A stretch of DNA of 64,000 bases from Diphasiastrum complanatum (GCA_029204225.1 CM055097.1:54661855-54725854); one strand, 5' to 3'; shown: positions 12,126 to 22,910, counted from the stretch's first letter. The notes: generated by a model not told the origin, from the letters alone. Numbers and translations: made by a program.

Positions 12126-13600
12126 CTAAAATGCTGCCAACCACCAAATATCATTTTCTGATTGAACACTGAATTTGAGGCCTTCTGAGTCTTCTGAATT
12201 TGAAAGTGCTCCATTCAAGATCGTGAGACTGAATCTTTCCATTTTTTGTCCTTTTATGATTTCAGACTCATCTAACTTGAGAACAACTATCAACTTGTTA
12301 TTGACATTCTCATTTGTAATACCGTAAAAAATTATGATGAATGTTAATAACTGATTAATGTCGATAAATAAATTGTTGGAATTGTTATATGCTAGACTTT
12401 CTCCTTTCAAGCAATACACTTCATTGCTATGAGATGGACTACCAACTATTGTCTGCGTACCATGGCTTAACATGTCTTTTTTTTTTAAAGATGAAATGGT
12501 CGTGAGATTGGAAACTCTTTAATATTTACCTGTGCAAATGCCTCCTTTATCATCTTAAACATTGTTGCATATGCTTCCCTACTGATGCTAGAAAAGTCAC
12601 ATGCCCCCTGAAGCAATGTAGTGTCTAATATTTTTTCAACTTCATCCATAATGCTATCAGTAACTGAAGCCTTAATCTTTTTCATTTTGTTATTATTTAA
12701 CATTGATTTCATAGATTTAGAAGTCAAGATAGGGCCTAGTGAGTTTCCAATTGAAATCTCATCCGCCAAATGGTCTTCAACAACCAATGTTGATCTGCAT
12801 TGCAAACATAATGTTCATGAAAATGTCAGTAGAAATTAGGACACTCATAGTATTCACGGCAGTATATAATAAGCAAATCAACATAAACTTGAAATGAATA
12901 AATAACAAAATCAATGATTATGAATAAATCAAAAAGTTCAAGCAATTTTCAGTACCAAATAAGCTATAACTTACTTGAATGCACGGATCCATCTTTTTCT
13001 ATGACCTCCTTTGGATGGTAGATCACATATATCCTTGTTTACCAGTCTTTTCCTCTTGTTGCTTTGGACCTTTCTGTTGAGCACATCCATATCTTTAACA
13101 AGAGACAAATATGAGATACGCATGGATTGAAATGCAATTTTTATCTCATCATTACTAGTTGTATAATGATGCAAAGAAGATTTCAACCTTTGGATCTCCT
13201 CCTTGAGCATCTCATTTTCATCCAAACAAGTTTTCATCTTTGTAGATTTTTCTTCGCATTCCTTTGATATTTTCCTTGATTCCTCTTTCAAATAATGTAT
13301 TCTTTGCATTGAATGTGCATTCCCATAGAGCATCAAATTCTCACAATAACTCAAAAGGCCATTTTTACCATGACACATATAGATTATTAATTGACTCACC
13401 GAATGAAAATGTGGATGCTGCAATGAACATGGATCAATAGGATACAATGTTCTTGATGACCATAAATCTACATGTTTTAACTTTTCCTCCCTGTATCGGA
13501 CCATATCAGAAGTTGACAATTTGGGTTGCTTTAAATTTCTCGTCCTGAGTGGAGCATATTCTGGTGACAGATCTACATGAAGATGATAGAGCTCTGTCAT
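12126..13600 (-). CDS. Unrecognised three-exon gene, about 405 residues
   Basis: Minus-strand exons 13600-12975, 12794-12530 and 12452-12126. Donors are strong (aa|gtaagtt and cag|gtaaat), acceptors are tgcag and cgcag, and the junction phases (2 then 0) match, giving an uninterrupted 405 residues. Exon 1 includes a charged helical stretch likely to form a coiled coil (about residues 105-150, around KEECEEKSTK-like sequence and ENEMLKEEIQRLKSS), then a basic patch (KRKRLVNK; GGHRKRW) resembling a nuclear localisation signal. Exon 2 is helical (SIMDEVEKILDTTLLQGACD). Exon 3 is hydrophobic in the middle and could be retained intron. The true start may lie further upstream (above 13600). Family not recognised. 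It lies within the insert that interrupts the Copia gag, on the same strand as the Copia element. Confidence 0.45.
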
Positions 13601-13937
13601 CAGTACAGTAGTATAGTAACAAACAACACAATGACAATAACAAAGCTGGAGATGGCGCTAACGACTCTGCTGGAGATAGAGATGGCGTAGGCTTTTTTCA
13701 GAAATGTCACTCCTAATTCAAATTTTTGAGTGTTCTTAACTATTGGGAGGGAATATTTCAGCATTTTGAAAAATTATATTCTAACTATGGTTAAACACTA
13801 GTGAAGTTTGATGTGACTAAACTAAGGTGCATTCATTTACATGGAAAGTAGTGCAGGCAGATGCGTAAAGAATTTAGAAAATGATATTATAATCACTTTA
13901 TAGTTATTTTTCTCTCTCCTACATGGCATTTCTTATA

Positions 13938-14584
13938 GGGCCCTCTTTGGGCCCATATTTTCTCTAATGCTCTGTTCTTCCATCTGCCTTTGTTGGTTCC
14001 CTCTGCTTGCTGGTCTCGATCCTGCCTTCGGTGTGACTCCCTCTTAGGCTTGAACTGCTTCTTCATCTTCTTGTGATCAAGGTGCTCTTGAGCTTCACTT
14101 CTTCTCTAATCTCGACCACTGCCTTTTCGAGTGTCATAGCTGGATCCTTTGCTAGCAATGTTCAGGCTGTCTGGAAGGATCTTGGTGAGGTGAGGTCTTT
14201 GCCATCCCATTGCAGGTTTGTCAATTGATCTTCAAAAAGCATAATCTGACTACGTGATTTTGTCTGAAATCTTGTGAGTAAAGTATCCCACATCTCTCTT
14301 GCATTCGAGAGTGCAGCCAGGTCAAGTGTGAGACTATCTTCGATGGATGATGACAACACGACTACTACCTTGTCGTTCTTCTCTCTCCATTTGCGTAGCT
14401 CTTTGCCTGTAGTTGTAGGCATCTCCTCGGTGCCATCTACCCAGGGAAATAATCCTTCTCCCTTTAGTATAAGAGAGGTCTTAACCTTCCATGCTAGGAA
14501 GTAAGACCCTGATGAGTCAAGGATTGTGCAGATCTTTGATTGTATACTGTTTATTGAAGCCATTGTTATGAACTGTGTTCTCAC
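13938..14584 (-). pseudogene. Copia gag N-terminal part
   Basis: The frame from 14584 to 14162 encodes a typical Copia gag (UBN2-type) start: MASINSIQSKICTILDSSGS, then YFLAWKVKTSLILKG, later LSNAREMWDTLLTRFQTKSR. It then shifts frame; gag-like sequence (AMTLEKAVVEIREEVKLKS) continues to about 13938, where similarity ends at the 5-kb insert. The gag zinc knuckle is found on the far side at about 8812. Confidence 0.8.
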
Positions 14585-14680
14585 TTGTTACTTTTTCTTT
14601 GTCTTGAATGCTTTGCCTCCTGGATTCGATAGCTTTGCGGCTATATCAGATTATAAGAAGTTTTGACTACCGACTTTGAA

Positions 14681-14692
14681 GCTCTGATACCA
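14681..14692 (-). other. Primer binding site, tRNA-iMet type
   Basis: On the minus strand TGGTATCAGAGC, the common plant retrotransposon primer site complementary to the 3' end of initiator Met tRNA. It sits one base inside the 5' LTR end, which confirms LTR orientation and limits. Confidence 0.85.
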
Positions 14693-14693
14693 C

Positions 14694-14774
14694 TGATGCG
14701 AAAAAAATGCACGTGAATCGAAACGAATGAAACACAAATAAATTCGGATGGAGTTCGGATATGATTGCTGGTCA
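14694..14774 (-). repeat. 5' LTR of short-LTR Copia element (81 bp)
   Basis: Minus-strand TGACCAGCAATC...TTTTTTTCGCATCA, next to the PBS. It matches the 3' LTR at 5369-5445. Sequence upstream of 14774 does not match the region upstream of the 3' LTR, so the LTR is not a truncated end of a longer one as far as can be seen. Confidence 0.75.
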
Positions 14775-15984
14775 CTGTCTGCTGTATCATTTCTACAATC
14801 CATATTGGCATTAGCATATCCAAAACTTATCAAATTAATGTTAATATAACAATAAATCGTCAATGTTTCATATTTGATGTATGCTATCACACCTTTGTAT
14901 GCTCAAATATAATTTTTTAATTGTGATGACATTTTCATGATGACTTTTGGTATATCATTGACTTTTTGATGTGTTTGATGAATGCAATGTATGATATGAT
15001 AAATGTTTCATCTTAATGAATATTCTTGTTGATATGATGTTGTAATGACATCTTGTATCATGAGCTTCTTGCTAGAGTATGCTATTGCACTTGGGAGGAA
15101 TATAGGTGTATACTCTAAACCTTTGGTAGAAGCTAGTGAATCCTCTATTCTTTGACATTGGGGTGAAAGAGGTGGGTGACCCTTGAATCCATAAAGAGCG
15201 TAAGATTATTCAAAACATGAATAAAAGGGGTAATTGACCTTCAAACCCTTGAGCTTAAAGAATTGATGAATACTAACTTTTTACCAAGTAAATATGAATC
15301 ACAACATATTATATTTGCAAGATCTTTGGTATGCTTGGTTGTTGTATAACATTGTGCTGATTCACATCATACCAATCTCACAAAAAACATGCACAAAAGT
15401 ATGAATTTCACAATGGAATCAATTTTCTTCAAAAAGGGAGCTTTAATCCTTAGAAAATATGACAAGAAATAAGCAAAGAACCCAAAAGTAATTTACATTA
15501 TATTACTTGCATTGAGTAAACATGACACGATTTTTGGTGAAAGGAGAGTGAAAATTTGAAAAGGCAACAAAGAAGTTGTGGATAAGAAAGGAATGGAGGA
15601 GAAAAGAAAGCAATTTGGGGAAGGAGAGAAAATAGAAGAAAGAATAGATAGGCCAACTTTAGAGAGAACATATCTATGTCTTTCTTGTAAAGTTATAACC
15701 CAAAGCTAATCCATATGCCAACGTTTTAGCTATGATGTTATAACTAGTGGTAAGCATAGTTAGCAATAGTGGCTAATAAGAGAGGGCCTCCTATGGTCTT
15801 GGGAATGAGCTCAATCTTCCACAAGGTTCACAATATCCAAAATATCAAACTCCATTGGTTAATGAAGAAGTCTAAATCATGCCAACAAAGCCAAAAAATT
15901 TCTTTCAAGAAAAGTTTTAGGGGGCTTTTTTGAATTTCTCAATTGCCCACACACACACAAATTCTCATTCTTTTCAAAGGAAAA
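14775..15984. other. AT-rich intergenic, nothing recognised
   Basis: No open frame with protein-like composition, no RNA gene and no retroelement motif was seen. A purine-rich block lies at about 15,540-15,650. Confidence 0.5.
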
Positions 15985-16437
15985 GGGTGCGTGAGGCAGT
16001 ACATGCACCTTTTGGGCATGGAAGGTGGATGTGATTTTGTTTACATAAAATCATTTTTTACTTTTTAATGAACAAAATGTCGATGCCTTTCACACAAAAT
16101 TTGTGGGAGAAAAAAATTGATGGCAAAATTTTTGTGCATGCACCTTTTGATTGTCGAAAGGTGCACGTAAAAAAAAATCATTTTTTCTTTTTTCATCAAG
16201 AAAAAGGACGCCCTTCCAAAAGCGAAATCTATGCACCTTTTCCTTTATTTTTTAAAATTATTTACACATACCTTCTGCATCCTGGAAGGTTCTTGTAAAA
16301 AAGAATTATGACAAAAAAAAGATGAAAAGTTCTCACGTCGAGGAAGGTCCACCTCCTTGACCGTTCCGCTGTGGAAAGGAGAGCGTACTCCTCACATAAA
16401 TGTTTTCTACATGCACCTTCCAACCGGAATGGATTAT
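15985..16437. repeat. Degenerate repeats around ATGCACCTTTT
   Basis: The phrase tgcacctt(tt/cc) recurs at about 16003, 16139, 16231 and 16410, with intervening A-runs and phrases such as aaaatcattttt. One copy, 16139-16165, is a near-perfect hairpin (tgcacctttt / gaaaggtgca around a 7-base loop). The block borders the 120-bp foldback at 16438 and may be part of the same non-autonomous element. No coding function is apparent. Confidence 0.4.
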
Positions 16438-16557
16438 GGAATGGGCCAGGCATAGGCCATTATACCTGGTAAGGATTTCCAAAATTTTTAGGCGAGGCCG
16501 ACCTAAAAGTTTTTGGAAAGTCGAATCGGACAGAATGGTCTGTGTCTGGCCCATTCC
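16438..16557. repeat. 120-bp imperfect foldback (MITE- or MIR-like)
   Basis: The outer 24 bases GGAATGGGCCAGGCATAGGC.. are matched by the reverse complement of 16534-16557 with about four mismatches (mostly transitions). Inner arms also pair (ttccaaaa..tttttagg with cctaaaag..ttttggaa), leaving a short GC-rich centre near 16498. The structure resembles a small MITE or a microRNA-precursor-like hairpin. A related phrase (ggaatgggccattctaccc) occurs at about 46,384. Confidence 0.6.
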
Positions 16558-17802
16558 TTTGCACAATGGATACCTTGACTTTTTTCACATGTACATTATG
16601 AAGCATAATAAGCAGTCTGACTCTAATGAACCACTCTAAACATGCCACGTGGCAGCCGTACGAACATTGTACGCACGTGCAGGGCGGAAAGTGCAGCACC
16701 TCAGTTTGCAAGAAAGGTATGTACATATTATGGTTTTTAATTTGTTCAAACAATGTGCATAATAGTCACAAGGTATCCATTAGTTGTGTATAAAAGAATT
16801 CACAATAAAAAAAGAACAAAATACTCCATGTCAAAAAAAAATTCACTACAGTAACATAATTTTTGAAATCTATACTCCATTGCAATATCTGTCCGTGTAG
16901 TTGTCTGTAGAAGGCAAGGTTTGCGGGCTTTGAAGGCATTGCAAGAAATTCCATCCTGCTGAGAGCAATCAAAGATCTTTGAAATTGCCAAAAAGCACAC
17001 TCCTAAATAACCTACAGCACAAGCATTCCACCTCATTCAATACTATACACACTGGAGTATACTTTACAAGGCTCCTAACAGTTCCCACTTATTGCACTTC
17101 ATAAGTGCAAACCCATTTCAGAATTGATTTTGCTCTTCAGAATGCTTGAAACAACAGCACGTTGCTTGCAGCACTTTCGATCCTACATCGAAATAACAAA
17201 TGAAAGGCCAACTTTTGAAATAAACACCGACGTAGATTGCTTCTTGGATGATTTTTGAAAACTTCTCTCTGCACAGACAACTTTACCCAAAAGAGCTGTT
17301 ATCAGCCAAACAGTCCTCAATCTGACTATCTTCTGTGTGGAGTTTGCTACCTTCAAATATGGTGTTATAAGTGGCCTGGAAGGGCAAGGAATTCACCAGT
17401 ACAGCACTGCCAAATTCACAGGCCATCACCCAGAAAAAAATAGCTGCTTATCAGATTGATCATGATTGTGTTCCATCCTCTCTCAGCCGAAGGAGAGCTT
17501 TGGCAAAGATATCAGGAATGCTCACTCAACCTCTGCACCATAGATCATGCAGTTTAATATGCAAGAAAGGTTCTCACTCCAATAAAGAGGAATTATAGAA
17601 CTACAGAACATTAATGCCATGTCAAGGATCAGATTACACTCCTGAATATAGTTAATGAGATTTCTCGTTTGCCACAAAAGCGCCTGGTGTTCATGGGACA
17701 CTTTCAACAAACACAAGAATTGCTTTCATCATGGATGAAAAAGTATTTGCTCTTTCCATGGTAGAAAATCTACTATCTATCTCTCCAGTACAATGTACGG
17801 CA
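16558..17802. other. Likely 3' flank of the repeat-protein gene
   Basis: No gene recognised. A perfect 12-bp palindrome TGCCACGTGGCA (G-box core) lies at about 16637-16648. The part next to 17803 is probably the 3' untranslated region of the minus-strand gene ending there. Overlapping minus-strand frames at 16262-17036 lack protein-like composition. Confidence 0.4.
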
Positions 17803-20800
17803 TCAATTAGGAAAGCCTCGTGCCCTTGTGGAGTAAAAGGGCTCCTGTCCAAGTGGAAGGATGCGGGCTTTTGCAGCGTAAGGTGGGTCTAAACCCAGAG
17901 GCCGATTGTGTCCCCAGCTGGTCTTGGCTCCCTGACCAGCGTAGCCTGCACAAGCAGCAACTTCACACGATTAATCAACTGCGGGATGGAGATAATGCAC
18001 ACACAGAAGTAGTTCAAGCACAATATTTGGATGACCTGAAATGACATATATAGGGACTAGGCTTATAACTATGCAAAATCACAATAAATTATGTGCCAGA
18101 AGAATGAAGACTTAAAATCACATCTGATGGTGCATACTAGCTCAATCCTAAAATATGACGGCAAATATTTTTTAACTGATTATACAAATATGGCGTATCT
18201 TCAAATGGACAGCCTAATTTTTCTTGTGGAAAGATTTATGCTAGAGACCCCGATCCAGAACATATAGATTTATAGTTTGAATTGCATGCTAGATAGACAG
18301 TGTTGTCCTTAATGTCCCTACATAAATCCACTAATCAGCAGGAAAAAGAGAATTGCTTGTTGGTGGCAAGAGTAGCACATAAAATCATGTTACTACAAAA
18401 ATATATACTATCATTTGGTTGGCCAATTTGTTATTTAACATTGCAAGCGTGGGTAGGACTGTAATGCTTCTCAAATGAATTGTAGATCCTCTTAACTTTT
18501 CAAGATAATCCATTCAAAGAAACATAATTCCATGTAGATTCTGGTTTGACTTTAGCCAATCCCACCCATAAAACTTAGACCATCAACTTTGCAAATTCTT
18601 TTATCAGACACTTACCGTAATACTTGTAGAAGTTGTATCTGCTGGTTGCAGGGTTTATATAATGTGGAGCTTGGTTTTGTATTAACTGCTTTTCTCTATG
18701 CTCAAACATGTTGCGCTTATTAGGGTACATCCTCTCCATGTCTTCATGTGGTCCCCTCCTGGTCAGCACAATGATTTCATGTAATATAGAGTACTACTTT
18801 AAACTCTTACATGAGTGGCTGCTAGTGTTGGAAATAAAACCTTGAATGTTACAAAAAAAATACTTCAATGAAAAGTAATATTCAGCATTGCAGCGTGGGC
18901 CTATGGCTGCAGATAGATTCTACATAAGATTTCTGCTTTGATCCAAATGTGGAAACACTGTGTGTACGTACAGAGGAAAAGTAGCTTACACGAACGGTCT
19001 GCTGTATTGATTTAGAAATTTAAAAACAATGAATTAACTAAGGGAATGGATGACTGAATGCAAAACTCTCTATGCATTATGCTCCAAAATTTAGCAGTGC
19101 CAAAAATCTCTACATCTAACTTATGTAGGGGAAGCTCCACAGTACAGCCAGGACACTATACTAAGATTATGGAAGACCAAGGTCCTGTCTTGCCAATGCA
19201 AACATAGGACAAGGCTTCCACAATGTATTGAAAGTGGAGGTAACATATGCGCAGCATCAACATTGATTGAAGGGTAGTAGAAGGAACCATTCAGACAATG
19301 AAACACCAGAATATGAATTCTGACGGACATCCACATATTTTCATATCTTCTCATCAACTTTTTTGTCTCTTGATCTGGCTATCCATCCAAAAATTGGAAC
19401 ATAGGAATCAAAAGTAAATAAGGGCAAAATATCAACCAGAGCTTCAATAGTTTTATGTGAGGAACGCGAATGTATACTCTCATCAAAGATTATGCAATCA
19501 GATAATGCTCAAGCACTTTCAAATCATCACATCTAAGAACCTGAAATTAGGTGTAACTTACTTGATAGGTATTCTCCTTTTGCTAAGTAAATGAGACTTT
19601 AGTAGGCTTCTTTCTGAATGATCTATTTGTTTGGTGCTTTCCCCCATAGCTGCTGCTTCTCTATCCATTGCTTGATTTCCTGGATATCCTCCCAGCTCTC
19701 TTGATTTTATAACAAAATCCTCCTCCTTTCTTCCCATGTCTCTTGACTTTTCTGGAAAATCAGCCTCCTTTCTTCCTACGTCTTTTTTCTTTCCCGAATA
19801 ACTTTCCTCTTGTCTTTGTTCTTCTTTTCTTCCCATTTGAATATTGTCCTCCTTCCTTCCTAGATCCTTTTTCTTTATGGAATGAATTTCCTCCTTTCTT
19901 TCCAAGTCTCTTGCCTTTAAAGAAATATGTTCTTTTCGTCCTAGATCCTTTTTCTTTATAGAATGAATTGCCTCCTTTTTTTCCAACTCTCTTGCCTTCA
20001 CAGAAATCTTTTCCTCCTTTCTTTCCAATTCCTTCACTTTTCCAGAATGAGCCGACACCAACTCGCACTCTAATTCTAATTCTTTTTCCACACGATCTCT
20101 ACGGCCGTTTCCTTTCAAATGATCTTCCAAATAACTTCTGGGAGAGATGGACTGACCGCGGGAAGATCGGTAAGCTTGTGGAGATGCAGCTGGTCGTTCT
20201 TCTGGATATTGTACAAGATGAATAAATCCATCGAGAAACCACACATACATGCAAAACTTAAATCCTACTTGCATTACTGGAAGTACTTTTATTCAAGTAA
20301 CAATCTGTAAATCTCCCTAATCAATAACAACAATTTGCAAAGAGTAGACCGATCTTGTTCATTGTCCCTCAAACGCAAGCATTGATGGCTCATTTATTTA
20401 TGATGTAAGGTAGGTGATAATTGTCTCGAGAACAACTTGTCTATAGTCAAAGACATGCCAGCTTACAAAGTACAATTATATGTATGTTCTGTTAGGGGTT
20501 AAATTTCCTTCATAACTGTCAGAATGCAGACCAGCTGTGGGCTCTGGGAAGGTTCGGAGGCGAAGCAACTCAAGCTGTGCTTGGCAGTCCCTCAACTCCT
20601 TGGTGAGTGCCTCACACTTTTTCTGACACTCTGCATGTAAACTCTTCCTTTCTTCTGCCTGCATTCACCTAGTTTTGGTGAAAACCTTAATAATTTGCTT
20701 GCTTTTCATCGGTGGAGATAAAATCTCTTACTTTCATTGATTGCAGAAAAGAAAAAAATTGAGAAGCTTAATTAAGTATGTTTAGCCAGTAATTAAGACT

Positions 20801-21129
20801 GATTTATGAACTTCGCGTTGCCAAAGTTACAAGCTGAAATGGCTCAGCTGCTATCCACCCGTACAGATTTTGTCCTGAGTTTTACTGCCAACTTTCTGCT
20901 CTCTTGCTGACCTAAACCATTTCTATGGGCTCTAGGTCTCTTACATTTCAGCCAAAGTTTCATGCATCCTCTATCAGAATTCATCAGTTGCGAGAATCGG
21001 TACACTCAATCAAGAAATGGTACTTACCTCTTGCTTCGTGGAGCGGTAAAATTTTCCATATTCCATGTTGGTTGTCATCCATCGTGCAGAATCACTGGGG
21101 CCTGTCGTAGATACTCTAGGCTCAGTCAT
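17803..21129 (-). CDS. Five-exon coiled-coil protein with 14-residue repeats
   Basis: Minus-strand exons 21129-21028, 20658-20532, 20201-19562, 18758-18616, 17945-17803. Phases agree at every junction (0, 1, 2, 1), giving 384 residues and one stop. Most splice sites are good (gag|gtaagt; aa|gtaagt; acg|gtaagtg; tgcag acceptors); the exon 2 donor (ctg|gtctgc) is weak. Residues 1-34 start MTEPRVSTTGPSDSARWMTT. Residues 35-76 form a coiled coil (KKCEALTKELRDCQAQLELL). Residues about 130-248 are eight degenerate 14-residue repeats with consensus K-(D/E)-L-(G/E)-R-K-E-E, two heptads each. Exons 4-5 give a compact aromatic, Gly/Pro-rich tail (NPATSRYNFYKYYG, then GLDPPYAAKARILPLGQ). The tail looks conserved and structural, unlike the repeat. 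Family not recognised; the short tail with Tyr/Trp/Pro phrases recalls ciliary microtubule-associated proteins, which is only a guess. The charged repeat array could equally be nuclear. Confidence 0.7.
19690..20045 (-). repeat. 42-bp coding minisatellite inside exon 3
   Basis: The exon 3 DNA is a tandem array of about eight 42-bp units (on the plus strand, runs of tcctcctttctt-cc), each coding 14 residues. Units alternate between an ARELEKKE type and a KKKDLGRKE type, so the higher-order period is partly 84 bp. One unit is a codon short and one block is irregular, and all changes keep the frame. This pattern points to expansion by unequal exchange or slippage under coding constraint. Confidence 0.75.
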
Positions 21130-21581
21130 GAATGGGGCTTCGCAACTCCCCTTTCCCATTTCTTTCAGAACACGTTGTGTGCCATCAAAACGTCCATTCT
21201 TGCACTAACATATCAACTAATCAGCACCTTCCCTGGATCACGCTCTGGTGCAACAATACGTTAACAACTCATCATAAGCCCAGCAATTTTCTGTAATCTA
21301 GAGCAAGGCAATCTCCCCGAAATTCGGAAACTCCTCATCAATCCAGAAACATGATTGCTGTGGGCCAAGATAGTGTCATGTCATGTCCAGGAATACTTGC
21401 TTCAAAAGAGGGCATCATGACATTCCCAATTAGTTACGCAAAAAATTCGCCCACAAAAACTGCTGACCATAGATAAGATCAGTCAGACATTTGCCATCTT
21501 CCAGTGGAATTTGCGAGCAACGCCTCAATCTTGAGCAAGGGACAAGGTGATGGTTGTGTGGCATAGTAGAGCATAATGAAA

Positions 21582-21626
<45 letters not shown>

Positions 21627-21776
21627 GCGAGAGAGAGAGCGGGCGAGGGGTGCGTCGGGTGAGAGAGAGGAACTCCGAGGAAGGAAGCAGAGACCGTTAA
21701 AGAGCTCCGAAAATTTGAAGGCTGGAGAGGGAGTCATGTGAGTCGCACCAAATAGGCAGCAATCAAAGAAAACACT
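21130..21776 (-). promoter_or_regulatory. Upstream region of the repeat-protein gene, CT-rich on its strand
   Basis: A GA tract on the plus strand (21584-21615, then GAGC tetranucleotides to about 21640) gives a CT-rich tract on the gene strand about 455 bases before the start codon. Pyrimidine patches of this kind are frequent in plant promoters and leaders. No TATA box was assigned. Confidence 0.35.
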
Positions 21777-22260
21777 GGCCATCTCCTACAAGTCTTAGGC
21801 CTTGGGTCTATCCTCCTCCTCATATCCACACTTGTTTGAAGGTGCAAACCATTTGGCCCCTTTGGCACTCGCTTGGGATCCGGTTTTGCCAAGTGAGATC
21901 GCTAAGGGGAGCTATTGTGAAGTGCCATAGGGTGGATTATGTCAAATTAGCTTTGCCCACTTCAGTAGTCGAGTTATTGTGATGATTAGCGTTATTGTGA
22001 TGATTAGCTAGAAGCTGAGCTGTCTCTTTCATGTTGGTTCGGCCATCTCCTACAAATCTTAGGCCTTGGGTCTATCCTCCTCCTTATATCCACACTTGTT
22101 TGAAGGTGCAAACCATTTGGCCCTTTGGCACTGAGATCCCTAAGCAAAGCTATTGCGAAGTGCCATAGGGTGGATTATGTCAAATTAGCTTTGCCCACTT
22201 CAGTAGTCGAGTTATTGTGATGATTAGCTAGAAGGTGAGCTGTCTCTTTCATGTTGGTTT
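21777..22260. repeat. Tandem duplication, two units of about 264 and 220 bp
   Basis: Units start at 21777 and 22041 with ggccatctcctacaa and share most of their length, including the phrases ccttgggtctatcctcctcc and gtgccatagggtggattatg. Unit 1 has an extra segment (cgcttgggatccggttttgc) and an 18-bp internal duplication of gttattgtgatgattagc. No coding content. Confidence 0.8.
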
Positions 22261-22550
22261 GAGCATGAAAATTGATTTTTTAAGCATTCTCAATCTTAAT
22301 AAATTGCACTCTTTGCTTTTTCATGTTGTAAACATTTGATGCTTATTGAATGTAACTTGTACAACAAAGTTTCTTCTAAATAAACGATCATTTTGTTAAT
22401 TTTATAAACAACATATCTACTTTGCAAATGAGAGTTTCTAAATCATGTGAATGTTGTGAGCAATGCCCACGTGGATATGAAAGGATATTAATATTGAAAT
22501 TCAAATTATATGTAACTACAAATTTTTAACCAACGAGTGCCCACCACATG

Positions 22551-22552
<2 letters not shown>

Positions 22553-22605
<53 letters not shown>
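22553..22605. repeat. CT dinucleotide microsatellite (53 bp)
   Basis: Uninterrupted CT repeat directly upstream of an LTR fragment. Confidence 0.97.
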
Positions 22606-22608
<3 letters not shown>

Positions 22609-22639
22609 AAGTCATTGGGCTCCCTTGATGTACAATTAG

Positions 22640-22910
22640 CTCCTTGTTGTAACATTAACTCGGGTGCACCCAGTGTGCCTCGTAAGACTCGGAGGGGTGC
22701 TCCCAGAGTAAGTTAGGAAGTCAAGGATTGAGCCTCCGCGACCTCTGGTGAGCCACTCAAGTAGTCACAAGTCATGAGCTAGCTTTGGAGCTCGACTCAT
22801 GGCCTAGTCAGCTCTTGGGACCCATGTCCAGGAGCTAAGCTGATTCTGCCAGTCGGGACAGCTCTCGGGACCCATATTCGGTTAGATTAACTCTGATTTC
22901 TAACTGAAGG
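22640..22910 (+). repeat. Diverged fragment of the TGTTGTAA LTR family
   Basis: Similar to the start of the LTRs at 31,958 and 36,275: tgttgtaac-ttaactcggg, then cgtaagactcgga and agcctccgcgacctctggtg, then gtagtcacaagtcatgagct. It breaks off near 22910 without the rest of the LTR. A solo or truncated relic. Confidence 0.75.

Larger units (their letters stand above)
8877..13938. other. About 5 kb insert splitting the Copia gag
   Basis: Copia gag sequence on the minus strand stops near 13938 and resumes near 8877, so about 5 kb of unrelated DNA lies between. Flanks share a GGCCCT-like string on both sides (agggccct at about 13938, aggccctc at about 8877), which may be a target duplication or microhomology. 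The left end carries a T-run (about 8897-8910). The insert holds coding remnants on the plus strand (9735-10530), an open frame on the plus strand (10951-11937) and a three-exon gene on the minus strand. Long terminal inverted repeats were not seen. A DNA transposon with captured genes is one reading; retroelement insertion into host gene territory is another. Edges are approximate. Confidence 0.45.
5369..14774 (-). mobile_element. Decayed Copia retrotransposon with 77/81-bp LTRs
   Basis: The element reads on the minus strand. Its 5' LTR is 14694-14774, the PBS 14681-14692, the gag start 14584, gag zinc knuckle about 8812, protease/integrase about 8600-7450, reverse transcriptase about 7018-6264, RNase H 6224-5560, then the 3' LTR 5369-5445 directly after pol. 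Domain order (integrase before RT) is that of Copia. Coding is broken by many frameshifts and stops, and about 5 kb of other DNA splits gag. The LTRs are exceptionally short for an element that once carried all Copia domains. No target-site duplication is visible at the outer ends (tctct on the left, ctgtc on the right). Confidence 0.8.

Noticed and set aside
16262-17036. Chain of minus-strand open frames
   Set aside because: No recognisable motifs. They cross the 120-bp foldback.
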